From the NCBI RefSeq assembly GCF_016899425.1, contig NZ_CP045995.1, forward strand, positions 124,001-188,000: a stretch of 64,000 nt of DNA, read 5' to 3'. Origin of the DNA: Burkholderia sp. MS389 (GTDB lineage Bacteria > Pseudomonadota > Gammaproteobacteria > Burkholderiales > Burkholderiaceae). Under the pieces are notes generated by a model that saw nothing but the letters and a program-made list of their open reading frames with translations, was not told the origin of the DNA and ran no database searches. Within the stretch, counting starts at the first letter, position 1. Every line of letters starts with the position of its first letter. This document shows, piece after piece, positions 45,669 through 55,186 of this stretch. Position numbers and translations under genes: made by a program.

Positions 45669-46733
45669 TTACCGCGTCAACTGGGTAAAACCATCCAACA
45701 ACCGCTCGACATCAGCCGCCTGAATCGCGCCCATCGTCGAGATCCGGAACAGTTCCTTCGACAGCCCGCCTTGCCCCGCATAAATCACGAAGCCACGCGC
45801 CTTCAGCCCGTCGTGCAGCGCTTCGTACGTTACACCTTGCGGCAGCCGATACGCACGCAGCACGACCGACGACGCACCTTCCGGCAGCACCAGCGGCATC
45901 CCGCGCGCCGCAAGCCCGGCCTGCGCCTGGTCGGCAAGCGCCTTGTAATGCGCATGCCGCGCGCGCCAGCCGCCAGCCTCGTCAAACTCGCGCAGCGCCT
46001 CGACGAGCGCGTAATACGCATGCACGGAAGGCGTAAACGGCGTATTCCGCTGATCCTGCAGCTTCGCAAGCCGCCCGAGATCGAGGTAGTAAGTCCGGCT
46101 CGCGGCTTTCACGAGCGCGCTGCGGCGCACGATCACGAACGCCGCGCCCGGCACGCCGTGCAGACACTTGTTCGCGGTAGCGGCAACGGCGTCGATCACG
46201 CCACCGCCGAAATCGATCGCTTCCGCACCGAAGCTGCTGACGCCATCGACAAGCATCTTCACGCCACGGGCACGACAGACTTCGGCGATCGCATCGAGAT
46301 CATTCAGCCGGCCGGTCGTCGTTTCATGATGAATCACGGCGACATGCGAGTACCCACCTGCATCGAGCTTCGCACCGATCTGCGCGAGATCCGGCGCCTG
46401 CATCCACTCATGCTTGAGCACGTCATGCGCGATGCCGTACTGCGTGGCGATCTGCGTGATCCGCTCGCCGTACACGCCGTTCTCGATCACGAGCAGCTTG
46501 CCGTCCTGCGGCACGAGCGCCGCGATCATGCTCTCGACGGCGGCCGTGCCCGAACCCGTCATCAGCACGGCAGCCCATTCGGCCGGATCGAGTTCGTACG
46601 CGGCGACGAGGCGCGCACGCGCTTCATCCTGCAGGTCGAAGAATTCGCCTTCGCGATGGCACAGATCGGGTTGCAGCAGGCTGCGGCGCACGCGTTCGGT
46701 GAGCGTGACCGGGCCGGGGTTCAGCAGCAGCAT
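45669..46733 (-). CDS. phnW: 2-aminoethylphosphonate:pyruvate aminotransferase (PhnW/AepZ)
   Basis: 354 residues from the ATG at 46733, overlapping the previous stop as TGATG. A fold-type I PLP enzyme: LLLNPGPVTLTERVR at the start, MTGSGTAAVESMI for phosphate binding, MLVDGVSSFGAEAID for the pyridine Asp, and the Lys in ATANKCLHGVPGAAFVI. In catabolism the enzyme deaminates 2-aminoethylphosphonate; here, behind PEP mutase and decarboxylase, it should run in reverse and aminate phosphonoacetaldehyde to AEP. It is the last gene of the operon and followed by a terminator. Confidence 0.93.
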   Translation of the reverse strand: MLLLNPGPVTLTERVRRSLLQPDLCHREGEFFDLQDEARARLVAAYELDPAEWAAVLMTGSGTAAVESMIAALVPQDGKLLVIENGVYGERITQIATQYGIAHDVLKHEWMQAPDLAQIGAKLDAGGYSHVAVIHHETTTGRLNDLDAIAEVCRARGVKMLVDGVSSFGAEAIDFGGGVIDAVAATANKCLHGVPGAAFVIVRRSALVKAASRTYYLDLGRLAKLQDQRNTPFTPSVHAYYALVEALREFDEAGGWRARHAHYKALADQAQAGLAARGMPLVLPEGASSVVLRAYRLPQGVTYEALHDGLKARGFVIYAGQGGLSKELFRISTMGAIQAADVERLLDGFTQLTR

Positions 46734-47929
46734 CAATGGGCTCCTTCAACGTGGGCTTCGGTCTGCTCGGCGCCGATGTGCCGCATCAGACGGGTCTTGA
46801 CCTCGACCGGCGTGACGGTCGGGCGGGGCAGGCCGTCGGGCACGCCCGTGCGGATCGCCACGCGAACGAACTGCGCACCGGATGGCCGGCCCCCCTCGCT
46901 GGTTGAGGCGAGCGTCGCATCGAGCACGTCGAGCGTATCGCCTTCGACCGCCGACGCGTAACCGCAAGCGGCCGCGACGCCCGCGAACGACACATGCTGC
47001 GACACCGTCGCCTGGCCGCCCGTCGATTCGTGCGCGCCATTGTCGAGCAGCACGTGCGTGAGGTTGGCCGGGCCGTAGGTGCCGAGCGTCGCGAACACGC
47101 CCATGCGCATCAGCGCGGCGCCGTCGCCGTCGACGGCCACCACGCGCAGGTCGGGGCGCGCGAGCGCGAGGCCGAGCGCGAGCGGCGTCACGCAGCCCAT
47201 CGAGCCGACCATGTACAGCTGGTTCGGGCGATCGTCGAGCGCGTAGAGTTCGCGCCCGCAGAAACCGGTCGATGCGAGCACGACGGTCGAATCGACCGGC
47301 GTATGCGCGATCACGCGCTGCAGCGCGTCGTGACGCGTCGGCCACGCGTCGGCCGACGCCGCGCGCGACGCCGATTGCGCGGCGACGTGCGCGCGCGGCT
47401 TCGCGGCCGGGTTCGCCTTCAGTTCATACGGCGCGACGCTGCCTTTCTGCATCACGAGCGCGTACGGGCGGCCCGTCGCGTCCATGTGCGCGATCGCGCG
47501 GTCGAGTGCCGGGCCGACCTGTTCGGGGTCGGTCGGGAACGTCTCCCACGGGATCTCCATCGTGTCGAGCATCGCCGGCGTGATCGGGCCCATCAGCGCA
47601 TGCTGCGGCTCGTCGGCCACGCCCGGCTGGCCGCGCCACGTGACGATCAGCAACTGCGGCAGGCGGAACGTCCAGGTCAGCGACGTGAGCGGGCTCACCG
47701 CGTTGCCGAGCCCGGAGTTCTGCATCATCGCGATCCCGCGCTTGCCGCCGAGCGTCGCGCCCGCGATCAGCGCGACCGCGTCGCCTTCGTTCGCGGCCGA
47801 CACGTAGTGCAGCGTCGGGTCCTGCAGCACGTAATTGATGAACGGCGTCAGGTACGAGCAGGGCACGCCCGCGTACCAGTCGAAGCCGCGTTCGCGCGCG
47901 GCCTCGACGAACTGGGCCGCTTCGATCAT
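46733..47929 (-). CDS. aepY: Phosphonopyruvate decarboxylase
   Basis: 398 residues. A thiamine diphosphate enzyme: [11 protein letters not shown] and [19 protein letters not shown] (activating Glu) at the N-terminus, [17 protein letters not shown], and the ThDP/Mg motif [20 protein letters not shown] continuing to [13 protein letters not shown]. It decarboxylates phosphonopyruvate to phosphonoacetaldehyde, the irreversible step that pulls PEP mutase forward. Start and stop overlap both neighbours (ATGA with the PEP mutase gene, TGATG with phnW). Confidence 0.93.
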   Translation of the reverse strand: MIEAAQFVEAARERGFDWYAGVPCSYLTPFINYVLQDPTLHYVSAANEGDAVALIAGATLGGKRGIAMMQNSGLGNAVSPLTSLTWTFRLPQLLIVTWRGQPGVADEPQHALMGPITPAMLDTMEIPWETFPTDPEQVGPALDRAIAHMDATGRPYALVMQKGSVAPYELKANPAAKPRAHVAAQSASRAASADAWPTRHDALQRVIAHTPVDSTVVLASTGFCGRELYALDDRPNQLYMVGSMGCVTPLALGLALARPDLRVVAVDGDGAALMRMGVFATLGTYGPANLTHVLLDNGAHESTGGQATVSQHVSFAGVAAACGYASAVEGDTLDVLDATLASTSEGGRPSGAQFVRVAIRTGVPDGLPRPTVTPVEVKTRLMRHIGAEQTEAHVEGAH

Positions 47930-49611
47930 TGCGCGCCCCCGTTGCCGGTACCCGGTTCGGACAGCGGCGTCTGGCCGTGCGCGAAGTCGCCCGCGCGACG
48001 GAAGTCTTCCAGATCGTTGACGCCGCGCCAGTGGCCGTGCACGTACTGCACCTCGATCTTCTCGCCGGCGGCGATCAGCTCGTTCAGCAGCGACGGGATG
48101 TCGAGCGTGTCGAAATCAGGACGTGCCTGCAGCGTCGCGAGCATCGCCTTCAGGCGGTCGACACCGGCGCCGCGCACGTTCAGCAGACCGATCCAGCGGC
48201 CGTGCGGCGTGCTCGCGGCGACGTCGCTCGACACGCGTTGCAGATAGGTCTTCTGGCCGAACAGGCCGCGATCGTCGGCCGCCGAGCAGAGGGCGAAGTC
48301 GCGCACGCTCTGATTGGTCTCGGTGAGCGACGAATCGACCACCACGCTGAACTCGGCCTCGCTCTCCGCAAGGTCGCGCACGATGTAGCTGCGGAACAGC
48401 AGGTCGCCGTACGAGATCACGGTGTCGCCGGTCAGGCGTTCGGCCGCGCATGCGAGCGACGCGAGCTCGCCGGTCTGCGCGTGGCGCTCGTTGACGACGA
48501 GCTTGATGCCCGACGTATCGATCGCATCGGCGCGATAGCCGCCAACCACGGTGATGTCGTTCACGCCGTGCGTCTTGAAGCCGTCGACGAGCCAGCGCAG
48601 CAGCGGCTTGCCGGCGACCGGCAGCATGACCTTCGGCTTGTCTTCGGTCACGGCTTCGAGGCCCTTGCCGCGGCTCGCGGCGAGCACGATCGCGGCATTC
48701 GACGCGCGCGACGACGACGACAGGTAGATACGCTCGGCGGCCGAGTACTCGTCGGCGTCCTGCAGGCGGAAGATCTCGTTGACCGACGCAACCCGGTCCT
48801 CGACGTTGATCAGCGTTTCGCTTTCGTGGATCTCGCGCGCGGTCGCCTGCATCGCCGATGCCGACGCGCGGATCAGATGATTCGCCCAGATCACGGTGCT
48901 GATGCCGGCCTGGCGGAACACGTCGGTCGGCGTGCTGTAGTACTTGGTCGGCACGATCACGAGCGGCGCCTTGCCGCTCCATTCGCGCGCGAACTGCAGG
49001 ATCTCGTCCGGGCGCGACAGCTTGCTGTGGATCAGGATCGCGTCGGCGCCGGCTTCCGCGTACGCGTTCGCGCGGCGCAGCGCCTCGTCCATCCCCCAGC
49101 CTGCGATCAGCGCCTCGACGCGCGCGACGATCGAGAAGTCGGGATCGGTCTGCGAATCCTTGCCGGCCTTGATCTTGCCGCAGAACTCGTCGATTTCCGC
49201 GAGCGGCTGGCGCTCGCCGCCGATGAAGCTGTTGGTCTTCGGGAACTGCTTGTCCTCGATGCAGACGCCCGCGATACCGCGCTGTTCGAGCTTCTTCACG
49301 AGGCGGCGCACGTTGTTGAAGTTGCCGTAGCCGGTGTCGCCGTCGAGCAGGATCGGCAGGTCGCTCGCATCGGCCATGAACTCGAGCACGTCGACGACCT
49401 GGGTCCAGCTCGCTTCGTTGTTGTCGCGCACGCCGAACTGCGCGGAGATCGCGAGGCCCGACGCCCAGATGCCCTTGAAGCCGGCTTCGCGGACGATCCG
49501 CGCGGACAGGCCGTTGTGCGCTTCCATCAGGAATTCGAGATCGCTGCTCACGAGCATGCGGCGCAGGCGCGCGCTGCGCGATTCGGTGAAGTTGGGTTCG
49601 CGTGCGTTCAT
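47926..49611 (-). CDS. aepX: Phosphoenolpyruvate mutase fused to a nucleotidyltransferase domain
   Basis: 561 residues. Residues about 15-300 are PEP mutase, with the diagnostic [10 protein letters not shown] (119-128, pattern EDK-x5-NS) and metal site [11 protein letters not shown] (D90, D92); it makes the C-P bond of phosphonopyruvate. Residues about 310-555 are a nucleotidyltransferase-like domain: [20 protein letters not shown], then [19 protein letters not shown] and [17 protein letters not shown]. The usual LAAGxGxR loop is altered to LAASRGKG. Such a domain could form CMP-AEP from CTP, as PntC-type enzymes do. Overlaps both neighbours by ATGA. A longer open frame to 49944 is antisense-like overlap and rejected. 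Confidence 0.92.
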   Translation of the reverse strand: MNAREPNFTESRSARLRRMLVSSDLEFLMEAHNGLSARIVREAGFKGIWASGLAISAQFGVRDNNEASWTQVVDVLEFMADASDLPILLDGDTGYGNFNNVRRLVKKLEQRGIAGVCIEDKQFPKTNSFIGGERQPLAEIDEFCGKIKAGKDSQTDPDFSIVARVEALIAGWGMDEALRRANAYAEAGADAILIHSKLSRPDEILQFAREWSGKAPLVIVPTKYYSTPTDVFRQAGISTVIWANHLIRASASAMQATAREIHESETLINVEDRVASVNEIFRLQDADEYSAAERIYLSSSSRASNAAIVLAASRGKGLEAVTEDKPKVMLPVAGKPLLRWLVDGFKTHGVNDITVVGGYRADAIDTSGIKLVVNERHAQTGELASLACAAERLTGDTVISYGDLLFRSYIVRDLAESEAEFSVVVDSSLTETNQSVRDFALCSAADDRGLFGQKTYLQRVSSDVAASTPHGRWIGLLNVRGAGVDRLKAMLATLQARPDFDTLDIPSLLNELIAAGEKIEVQYVHGHWRGVNDLEDFRRAGDFAHGQTPLSEPGTGNGGAQ

Positions 49612-50375
49612 CGTGCGGCTCCGGCGGTGGTGCGTTGAATCAGGGGAAGAATGTCTTGCGTCGCGCGTGCGACGTCGTTCGGGAAGTCGATCTCGATCCA
49701 CGGCGAGCCGGTGACGTCGGCGACGTCGAACGAATGGCCGCCTTCGAGCAGCAGGTCGCGCACGGCTTCCTCGTGCGGCATGTTCGCGCGGCCGCTGTCG
49801 ACGTAGCCCGCGACGATCGTCGCGAGGCGGCGTGCGGTGCCTTCGGTGAAGCGGAAGAAGCCGACCGATTCGCCGATCGTGTCGTAGTCGAGGTCGACCG
49901 CGAGCTGCTTGCGCAGTTCGACCGGCACGCCGTTCTTCAGGCACAGCTTGACGGGTTCGTCGCCGGCCTCGAAGTCGCGGTCGATCAGCAGGCGGTCGAC
50001 GGTCTTGTCGGCATCGGCCACCAGCGCGTGCAGGATGTTCTCGTCGTACAGCACGTCCGCGTCCATCAGCAGCACGTCGCCGCCGCGCGTCATCGCATCG
50101 GCGACGGTATGCACGGTCAGCACGCTGCCGAGGTCGTAGCGGTCGTTGATCACGATCTCGGCGGTGCGGCCGAGGCGCTTGAGCTCCTGTTCGACCTTCT
50201 CGTGCTGGAAGCCGAGCCCGAGCACGATGTCATCGACGCCCGCGGCGTCGAGCACGCGCAGATGGCGCTCGAGCAGCGACACGTCGTCGAAGCGCAGCAG
50301 GCACTTCGGGAACTGCGCCTCGGGCGGTTGTTGCAGGCGCAAGCCGAGGCCTGCCGCAAGAATGATGGCTCGCAT
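49608..50375 (-). CDS. Stand-alone nucleotidyltransferase (NTP transferase family)
   Basis: 255 residues from ATG 50375, with GGAGA five bases upstream; an upstream TTG at 50390 is rejected. The canonical motif is intact: [14 protein letters not shown] and [20 protein letters not shown], followed by [17 protein letters not shown] (metal Asp). It is the second sugar-nucleotide-like transferase in the operon, beside the divergent domain fused to PEP mutase. One of the two probably activates AEP as CMP-AEP for transfer to lipid; the other may act on a different alcohol or be regulatory. Its 3' end overlaps the PEP mutase start by ATGA. Confidence 0.85.
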   Translation of the reverse strand: MRAIILAAGLGLRLQQPPEAQFPKCLLRFDDVSLLERHLRVLDAAGVDDIVLGLGFQHEKVEQELKRLGRTAEIVINDRYDLGSVLTVHTVADAMTRGGDVLLMDADVLYDENILHALVADADKTVDRLLIDRDFEAGDEPVKLCLKNGVPVELRKQLAVDLDYDTIGESVGFFRFTEGTARRLATIVAGYVDSGRANMPHEEAVRDLLLEGGHSFDVADVTGSPWIEIDFPNDVARATQDILPLIQRTTAGAAR

Positions 50376-50410
50376 GGGTTCTCCAACCAAAAAGCCGGCG
50401 ATCTGAACGA

Positions 50411-51412
50411 TCAGTCGGCGAGCGGCTGCGGCGCACGACGCCGCTGCCAGTTTCTTTCACTGAAATGCAGATAGAGCAGGCCGGGCAGGCCGAGCGCGAG
50501 TTCGCGCGCGCGCTTCGCGAGCGACAGCGCGAGCGCTGCGTCGGGCGGCAAGCCGACCAGCGGTGCGAGCAGCAGGTAGCCGCCTTCCTGCGCGCCGAGC
50601 GAGCCGGGGATCGCGAAGGCCGCCCCGCGAATCGCCTGGCCGACGCTTTCCAGCAGCAGCGCGTCGAGCCAGCTGACCGGGTGCCCGAGGAAGTGCAGCG
50701 CGAGCCACACTTCCGCGGTGCCGACGATCCAGCCGACGAGGCTCAATGCGAAGGTCTTCGCGACTTTCGCGCGATCGCGGTACAGCGCGCCGACCGCGTC
50801 GTCGATCGCGTCGGCGCGCGTGGCCAGCGACGACCAGTCGCGCGGACCGAGCAGCTTCGACGCGAGGCGCAGGCCGCGGCCGAACAGCCCGCGTCGCTGC
50901 GCCGCGTAGAACGCGACGGCGAGGGCGCCGAGCACGCCGGTGGCGATCAGCGCGGGCGTGCGCAGATACGCGACCGACTCGTGCGTCGCATACAGGCTGA
51001 ACGCGGCGATGCCGATCAGCGCGAACGCCATCTGCGCGAGCGCCTGCATCGTCGTGCCGACGGTCATGGCGGCAGCCGCGTCGGCCATCCGCGTGCCGCG
51101 CTGCGCGAGGTAGCGCACCATCAGCACGGGGCCGCCGATCTGCCCGGCGGGCAGCAGGCTGTTTACCGATTCGCCGACCCAGCGCGCGCGCAGCGCGTTG
51201 CCGAGTTCGGCGCCCGGCTGCCCGCGGCGGAACATCACGGAGATCGCGACCGCGTCGATCGCGAGCGGCACGACGTGGAACGCCGCGACGAGCGCGAGGC
51301 CCCAGCCGGCCGCGAGGAGCGTGGACGCTACCGCGCCGACGCCCTGCCAGGCCAGCAGTGCGATGAAGAGTGCGGTCCCGAGGGACAGCAGGATGAGGCC
51401 CGCGCGTGTCAT
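50411..51412 (-). CDS. Flippase-like membrane protein (lysylphosphatidylglycerol synthetase TM family)
   Basis: 333 residues with about eight membrane helices (LILLSLGTALFIALLAW, LLAAGWGLALVAAFHVVPLA, and others). The family motifs WVGESVNSLLPAGQIGGPVL and AFAIPGSLGAQEGGYLLLAP are the conserved loops of the MprF-like flippase domain. Relatives move lipids across the inner membrane. In this operon it would translocate the product of the CDP-alcohol transferase. Starts inside the oxygenase stop (ATGA) and ends 35 bp before the nucleotidyltransferase gene. No aminoacyl-transferase domain is present. Confidence 0.82.
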   Translation of the reverse strand: MTRAGLILLSLGTALFIALLAWQGVGAVASTLLAAGWGLALVAAFHVVPLAIDAVAISVMFRRGQPGAELGNALRARWVGESVNSLLPAGQIGGPVLMVRYLAQRGTRMADAAAAMTVGTTMQALAQMAFALIGIAAFSLYATHESVAYLRTPALIATGVLGALAVAFYAAQRRGLFGRGLRLASKLLGPRDWSSLATRADAIDDAVGALYRDRAKVAKTFALSLVGWIVGTAEVWLALHFLGHPVSWLDALLLESVGQAIRGAAFAIPGSLGAQEGGYLLLAPLVGLPPDAALALSLAKRARELALGLPGLLYLHFSERNWQRRRAPQPLAD

Positions 51413-52218
51413 GACCCGCTCGTGCGTCGCGTGGCCAGTTGCTTGAACACCTGGCGGAAACCGAAATACGCGATCGCGTCCTTCATGTTCGAGATGAAGC
51501 GCTTCCACGGCCGCATGCCGGGGTTCGTCACGTATTCGAACGTGAGCGACACGCGCATCTCGTTCTGGCCGAGCGGCGTGATGCGGTGGCGCAGCTTGTC
51601 GCCGTCGAACAGCACGATGCCGCCGTCGGCGATCTGCACGGAGCCCGGTTGATCAGGCACGTCCGGGTTGCGCGTATGCAGCTCGTAGTCGAGCCGGCAC
51701 GACGATTCGTCGATCACGCCGATCAGCAGCGTGTAGCGGCGGCCATCGTAGTACGACGTGTCGTAGTGCCAGCCGATGTGGTCGCCGGGCTTCGTGTAGT
51801 AATACAGCGCGTACGCGTGCGGATCGTCGTCCGGCGACAGCATCAGCTTGTCGCCGGTGATCTTCTCGAGGAAGGAGATGAGTGCCTTCGAGCGATACAG
51901 CTCGGCGATGTACGGCGCCTGCTCGTCGATCGTATGGCGGCTCACGCTGCCGCCCTGCTTGTGGCCGGGCAGGTAATTGCGGTTCAGGCCGGCCTGCATC
52001 GCGCGGGCCGCGTTCGCGAGCTTCGCGTGCGCGTCGGCCGGCAGGAAGGTGTCGAGGTAGAGGAACGAGCCCTGGCGCGTGTAGTCGCCGCGCAGGCGGT
52101 CGAGGTCGAGCTGGCCGACGCGGTCGGCCACGGTGCGATCGGGATCGGCCGCGGCCGCGCGCACGGGCGCGGGGCGTGCCGGGCTCAGCACGGAATCGTC
52201 GCGCGTGCTAGGAGTCAT
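51409..52218 (-). CDS. Fe(II)/2-oxoglutarate-dependent oxygenase
   Basis: 269 residues. The double-stranded beta-helix core shows the iron triad HIGWHYDTSYYDG (H151, D153) and KLRHRITPLG (H211), with R222 in NEMRVSLTFEYV set to bind 2-oxoglutarate. The first 40 residues are Ala/Arg-rich and likely disordered. Because it is locked between a CDP-alcohol phosphatidyltransferase gene and a flippase-like gene by ATGA overlaps, the likely substrate is the phosphonate or its lipid; 1-hydroxy-AEP lipids are known elsewhere. The real substrate is not shown. Confidence 0.82.
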   Translation of the reverse strand: MTPSTRDDSVLSPARPAPVRAAAADPDRTVADRVGQLDLDRLRGDYTRQGSFLYLDTFLPADAHAKLANAARAMQAGLNRNYLPGHKQGGSVSRHTIDEQAPYIAELYRSKALISFLEKITGDKLMLSPDDDPHAYALYYYTKPGDHIGWHYDTSYYDGRRYTLLIGVIDESSCRLDYELHTRNPDVPDQPGSVQIADGGIVLFDGDKLRHRITPLGQNEMRVSLTFEYVTNPGMRPWKRFISNMKDAIAYFGFRQVFKQLATRRTSGS

Positions 52219-52910
52219 TTGGAAGCCTGGATTTCGGTTGGGTTCTGCGCGGCCGGGGTCTGCGGGAGGTTGCCGCGCCGCACGATGCGCCACCAGTCGA
52301 TCACGACCCAGGCGGCGAACAGCGGGGCGCCGATCGACGCCGCGAGCAGGAACGGCTCGACGCCGTCGACGAGCGTCACGATCGGCAGCAGGTACAGCAC
52401 GTCTTCGGTCTCGAAGCCGCCGGCGAACGCCTGCTTGGTGCCGGCCTTGCCGGCGATCGATTCGATCCGCATGCGCAGGAAGAAGATCAGCGCGACGGCC
52501 GCGCCGGCGACCGCGCCGAGCAGCACCGGCGACGCGGCCATCTGGCCGCCCTGGGCGACGATGCCGACGCCCATGCTGACGAACAGCGCGACCGTGACGA
52601 GCGCATCGGCCGCGAGGTCGTAAAAATGACCGATTTTGCTGGACTTGCCGCTGATGCGCGCGAGTTCGCCGTCGGTGTGGTCGACGAAGTTCGACAGCAC
52701 GATCAGGAACGCGCCTGCATTGCCCCAGACGAAGCCGCCGTGCGCGAGGCACCAGGCGCCGGCGAGGCCGATCAGCAGGCGAAGGGTGGTGAGGTGATTC
52801 GGCGTGACCGGCGTATCGACGAGCGGCCGGACAAGCGAGCGCGCGAGCCGCGCATCCCAGGTGCGTGGCGGGGGCGGCTCGGGGCGTTTGACGGTTTTTC
52901 TTTGGTCCAT
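52215..52910 (-). CDS. CDP-alcohol phosphatidyltransferase family protein
   Basis: 231 residues. The complete family signature is present: D77-x2-D80-G81-x2-A84-R85-x8-G94-x3-D98-x3-D102 (VDHTDGELARISGKSSKIG and onward). About six membrane helices. These enzymes join a CDP-linked or CMP-linked headgroup to an alcohol such as diacylglycerol with release of CMP. As the first gene of the phosphonate operon it would transfer CMP-AEP onto a lipid, giving a phosphonolipid (inference from context). Candidate -35/-10 boxes lie directly upstream. Confidence 0.88.
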   Translation of the reverse strand: MDQRKTVKRPEPPPPRTWDARLARSLVRPLVDTPVTPNHLTTLRLLIGLAGAWCLAHGGFVWGNAGAFLIVLSNFVDHTDGELARISGKSSKIGHFYDLAADALVTVALFVSMGVGIVAQGGQMAASPVLLGAVAGAAVALIFFLRMRIESIAGKAGTKQAFAGGFETEDVLYLLPIVTLVDGVEPFLLAASIGAPLFAAWVVIDWWRIVRRGNLPQTPAAQNPTEIQASK

Positions 52911-52928
52911 CGGCGAAATATATACGGA

Positions 52929-52958
52929 ATTGTAATTTGTTGCTTTTTATTCGATCAA
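52929..52958 (-). promoter_or_regulatory. Predicted promoter of the phosphonate operon
   Basis: On the minus strand TTGATC (52953-52958) and TACAAT (52929-52934) are separated by 18 bp in an AT-rich patch. The predicted transcript starts about 10-12 bases before the first start codon at 52910, so the leader would be very short and the ribosome-binding site weak. Confidence 0.55.
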
Positions 52959-53547
52959 TGTCCTGACATGCGGGAGTGTTACCGCGTCTTGCAGGCATCG
53001 GCCGGTTCAAAAACGCACCCGCGAACGACGCGGCCGACCGGGCGGCCGGACCCGTCTTCCAGTGTGGTTCGCGTCGCGCGGCTGTCAAGGCCGGACGGGC
53101 CTCGCAGGCCGGCGAGGCGGTGTTTTTCGCGCCGCCCGGCCGGTGTCGCGCAGCCCATGCGACCTTGATCTCCGTCAGCGCCGGAAAAACCGCATCGGGC
53201 GACAATCGGCCGCGCCGGACGGGTCGCGGCGATGACCGAGCCGAACAGACCGGTCGATCGACGCGCGACGGCCGGCGATCGCGAACCGGCGATTCGCCCG
53301 ATGCTTTCGTGCACCTTTCGTGGGTGTCCGGCGCGGGCGGATCGCCTGTCACAGAACGGTCGTTCGATACCCGGCAAATCCGGCAAGGATCTTTTGCATC
53401 CAGCGGACATTTCGCGGCGATCGCCTCTGCGATACTCCGACCGTGCCTGTGGTGCCGGGCCGCCCCTCGCGGCCCCAAGGGCTTCGCGTCGCTCAGGAGA
53501 CACCCCCCGCGACGTCAACGACAGACCCAAGCGTCAGATAACCAGCC
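52959..53547. other. GC-rich intergenic region, no credible gene
   Basis: About 590 bp between the divergent phosphonate operon and the CoA-transferase gene. Open frames on both strands here are Arg/Pro-rich, mutually overlapping and without ribosome-binding sites, as expected by chance at this GC content. No clear hairpin or promoter for the CoA-transferase gene was found. Confidence 0.5.
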
Positions 53548-55062
53548 ATGTCTTCTTCACGCATCCTCGCTCCCGCCCTGCGTTCGCTCGTCCGCACCGC
53601 CGACGAAGCCGCCGCGCTGATCCGCCCCGGCATGACCGTCGCCATGAGCGGCTTCACCGGGTCGGGCTATCCGAAGGCCGTGCCGGCCGCGCTGGCCGCC
53701 CACATTGACGCGGCGCACGCGCGCGGCGAGGACTTCCGGATCAACGTGCTGACGGGCGCATCGACCGCACCGGAACTCGACGGCGCGCTCGCCCGCACGA
53801 ACGGCATCTCGATGCGGCTGCCGTACCAGTCCGACCCCACGCTGCGCGACAAGATCAACGGCGGCGAAGTCGATTACCAGGACGTCCACCTGAGCCACGT
53901 CGCGCAATACGCATGGTTCGGGCTGTACGGCGATCTCGACGTCGCGATCGTCGAAGTCGCGGGCATCCGCGAGGACGGGCTGCTGATTCCGTCCGCGTCG
54001 ATCGGCAACAACAAGACCTGGCTCGAGCGCGCGAAGCATGTGATCCTCGAAGTGAATGCGCGGCAGCCGCTCGGCCTCGACGGGATGCACGACATCTATT
54101 ACGGCACCGCGCTGCCGCCGCACCGCAAGCCGATTCCGCTGACGAAGAGCGACGACCGGATCGGCGAGCCGTACCTGTGCTGCCCGGCCGACAAGATCGT
54201 CGCGATCGTCGAGACCGACGCGCCCGATCGCAGCAATGCATTCTCCGCGCCGGATGCGACGTCCAAGCAGATCGCGCTGCAGCTGATCGACTTCCTGCGT
54301 CACGAAGTGAAGCGCGGCCGCCTGCCGGAAAACCTGCTGCCGCTGCAGTCGGGCGTCGGCAACATCACGAACGCGGTGCTCGCGGAACTCAGCTCGGCCG
54401 GCTTCTCGAACCTGACCGCCTACACCGAGGTGATCCAGGACGGCATGCTCGACCTGCTCGACGACGGCACGCTGAGCTTCGCGTCGGCCACCGCGCTGTC
54501 GCTGAGCCCCGCCGCCGTGCAGCGTTTCGCCGACGAAATCGCGACGTTCCGCGAGAAGATCGTGCTGCGCCCGCAGGAGATCAGCAACCATCCGGAACTC
54601 GTGCGCCGGCTCGGCTGCATCGCGATGAACGGGATGATCGAGGCCGACATCTACGGCAACGTGAATTCCACGCACGTGATGGGCACGAAGATCCAGAACG
54701 GCATCGGCGGCTCGGGCGACTTCGCGCGCAACGGCTACCTGTCGTGCTTCATGTCGGCGAGTACCGCGAAGGGCGGCGCGATCTCGCGGATCGTGCCGAT
54801 GGCGAGCCACGTCGACCATACCGAGCACGACGTCGCGGTCGTCGTCACCGAACAGGGGCTGGCCGACCTGCGCGGCCTGTCGCCGAAGCAGCGCGCGCGC
54901 AAGATCATCGCGACCTGCGCGCACCCGGACTACCGGCCGATGCTCGAGGACTACTTCGAGCGCGCGTCGCGCGAGAGCTTCGGCAAGCACACGCCGCATC
55001 TGCTCGCCGAAGCGCTGTCGTGGCACGAGCGCTACGTGCGCACCGGGTCGATGAAGGCCTGA
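53548..55062 (+). CDS. Succinyl-CoA:acetate CoA-transferase / acetyl-CoA hydrolase family
   Basis: 504 residues, the length of the AarC/Cat1 group. Motifs include VAMSGFTGSGYPKAVPAALA near the start, the oxyanion-loop GVGNITNAVLAEL and the catalytic Glu in LTAYTEVIQDGMLDLLDDG, plus GGSGDFARNGYLSCFMSAST. The enzyme moves CoA between acetyl/succinyl/propionyl-CoA and free acids through a glutamyl-CoA intermediate, linking acetate handling to the TCA cycle. Cytosolic. It stands alone, divergent from the phosphonate operon. Confidence 0.92.
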   Translation: MSSSRILAPALRSLVRTADEAAALIRPGMTVAMSGFTGSGYPKAVPAALAAHIDAAHARGEDFRINVLTGASTAPELDGALARTNGISMRLPYQSDPTLRDKINGGEVDYQDVHLSHVAQYAWFGLYGDLDVAIVEVAGIREDGLLIPSASIGNNKTWLERAKHVILEVNARQPLGLDGMHDIYYGTALPPHRKPIPLTKSDDRIGEPYLCCPADKIVAIVETDAPDRSNAFSAPDATSKQIALQLIDFLRHEVKRGRLPENLLPLQSGVGNITNAVLAELSSAGFSNLTAYTEVIQDGMLDLLDDGTLSFASATALSLSPAAVQRFADEIATFREKIVLRPQEISNHPELVRRLGCIAMNGMIEADIYGNVNSTHVMGTKIQNGIGGSGDFARNGYLSCFMSASTAKGGAISRIVPMASHVDHTEHDVAVVVTEQGLADLRGLSPKQRARKIIATCAHPDYRPMLEDYFERASRESFGKHTPHLLAEALSWHERYVRTGSMKA

Positions 55063-55092
55063 CGGGGCCTGGGACGGGCGCAGGCGGGCCCG

Positions 55093-55185
55093 TCAATCCA
55101 TCGCCGCATGCGCGACGTCGACGCTCGCCGCTTTCTGCGGCGGGCGGATCAGCAGCAACAGCGGGATCATCAGCAACGTCGCGAC
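55093..55185 (-). pseudogene. 3' remnant of a probable MFS (DHA2-type) transporter gene
   Basis: The minus-strand frame ending at TCA 55093-55095 reads VATLLMIPLLLLIRPPQKAA followed by SVDVAHAAMD. A last membrane helix followed by RPP and a short soluble tail is the usual end of DHA2 drug-efflux proteins. Upstream (beyond about 55185) the frame turns into unrelated Ser/Pro/Arg-rich sequence. About 30 codons survive. Short match, so tentative. Confidence 0.4.
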
Positions 55186-55186
55186 G

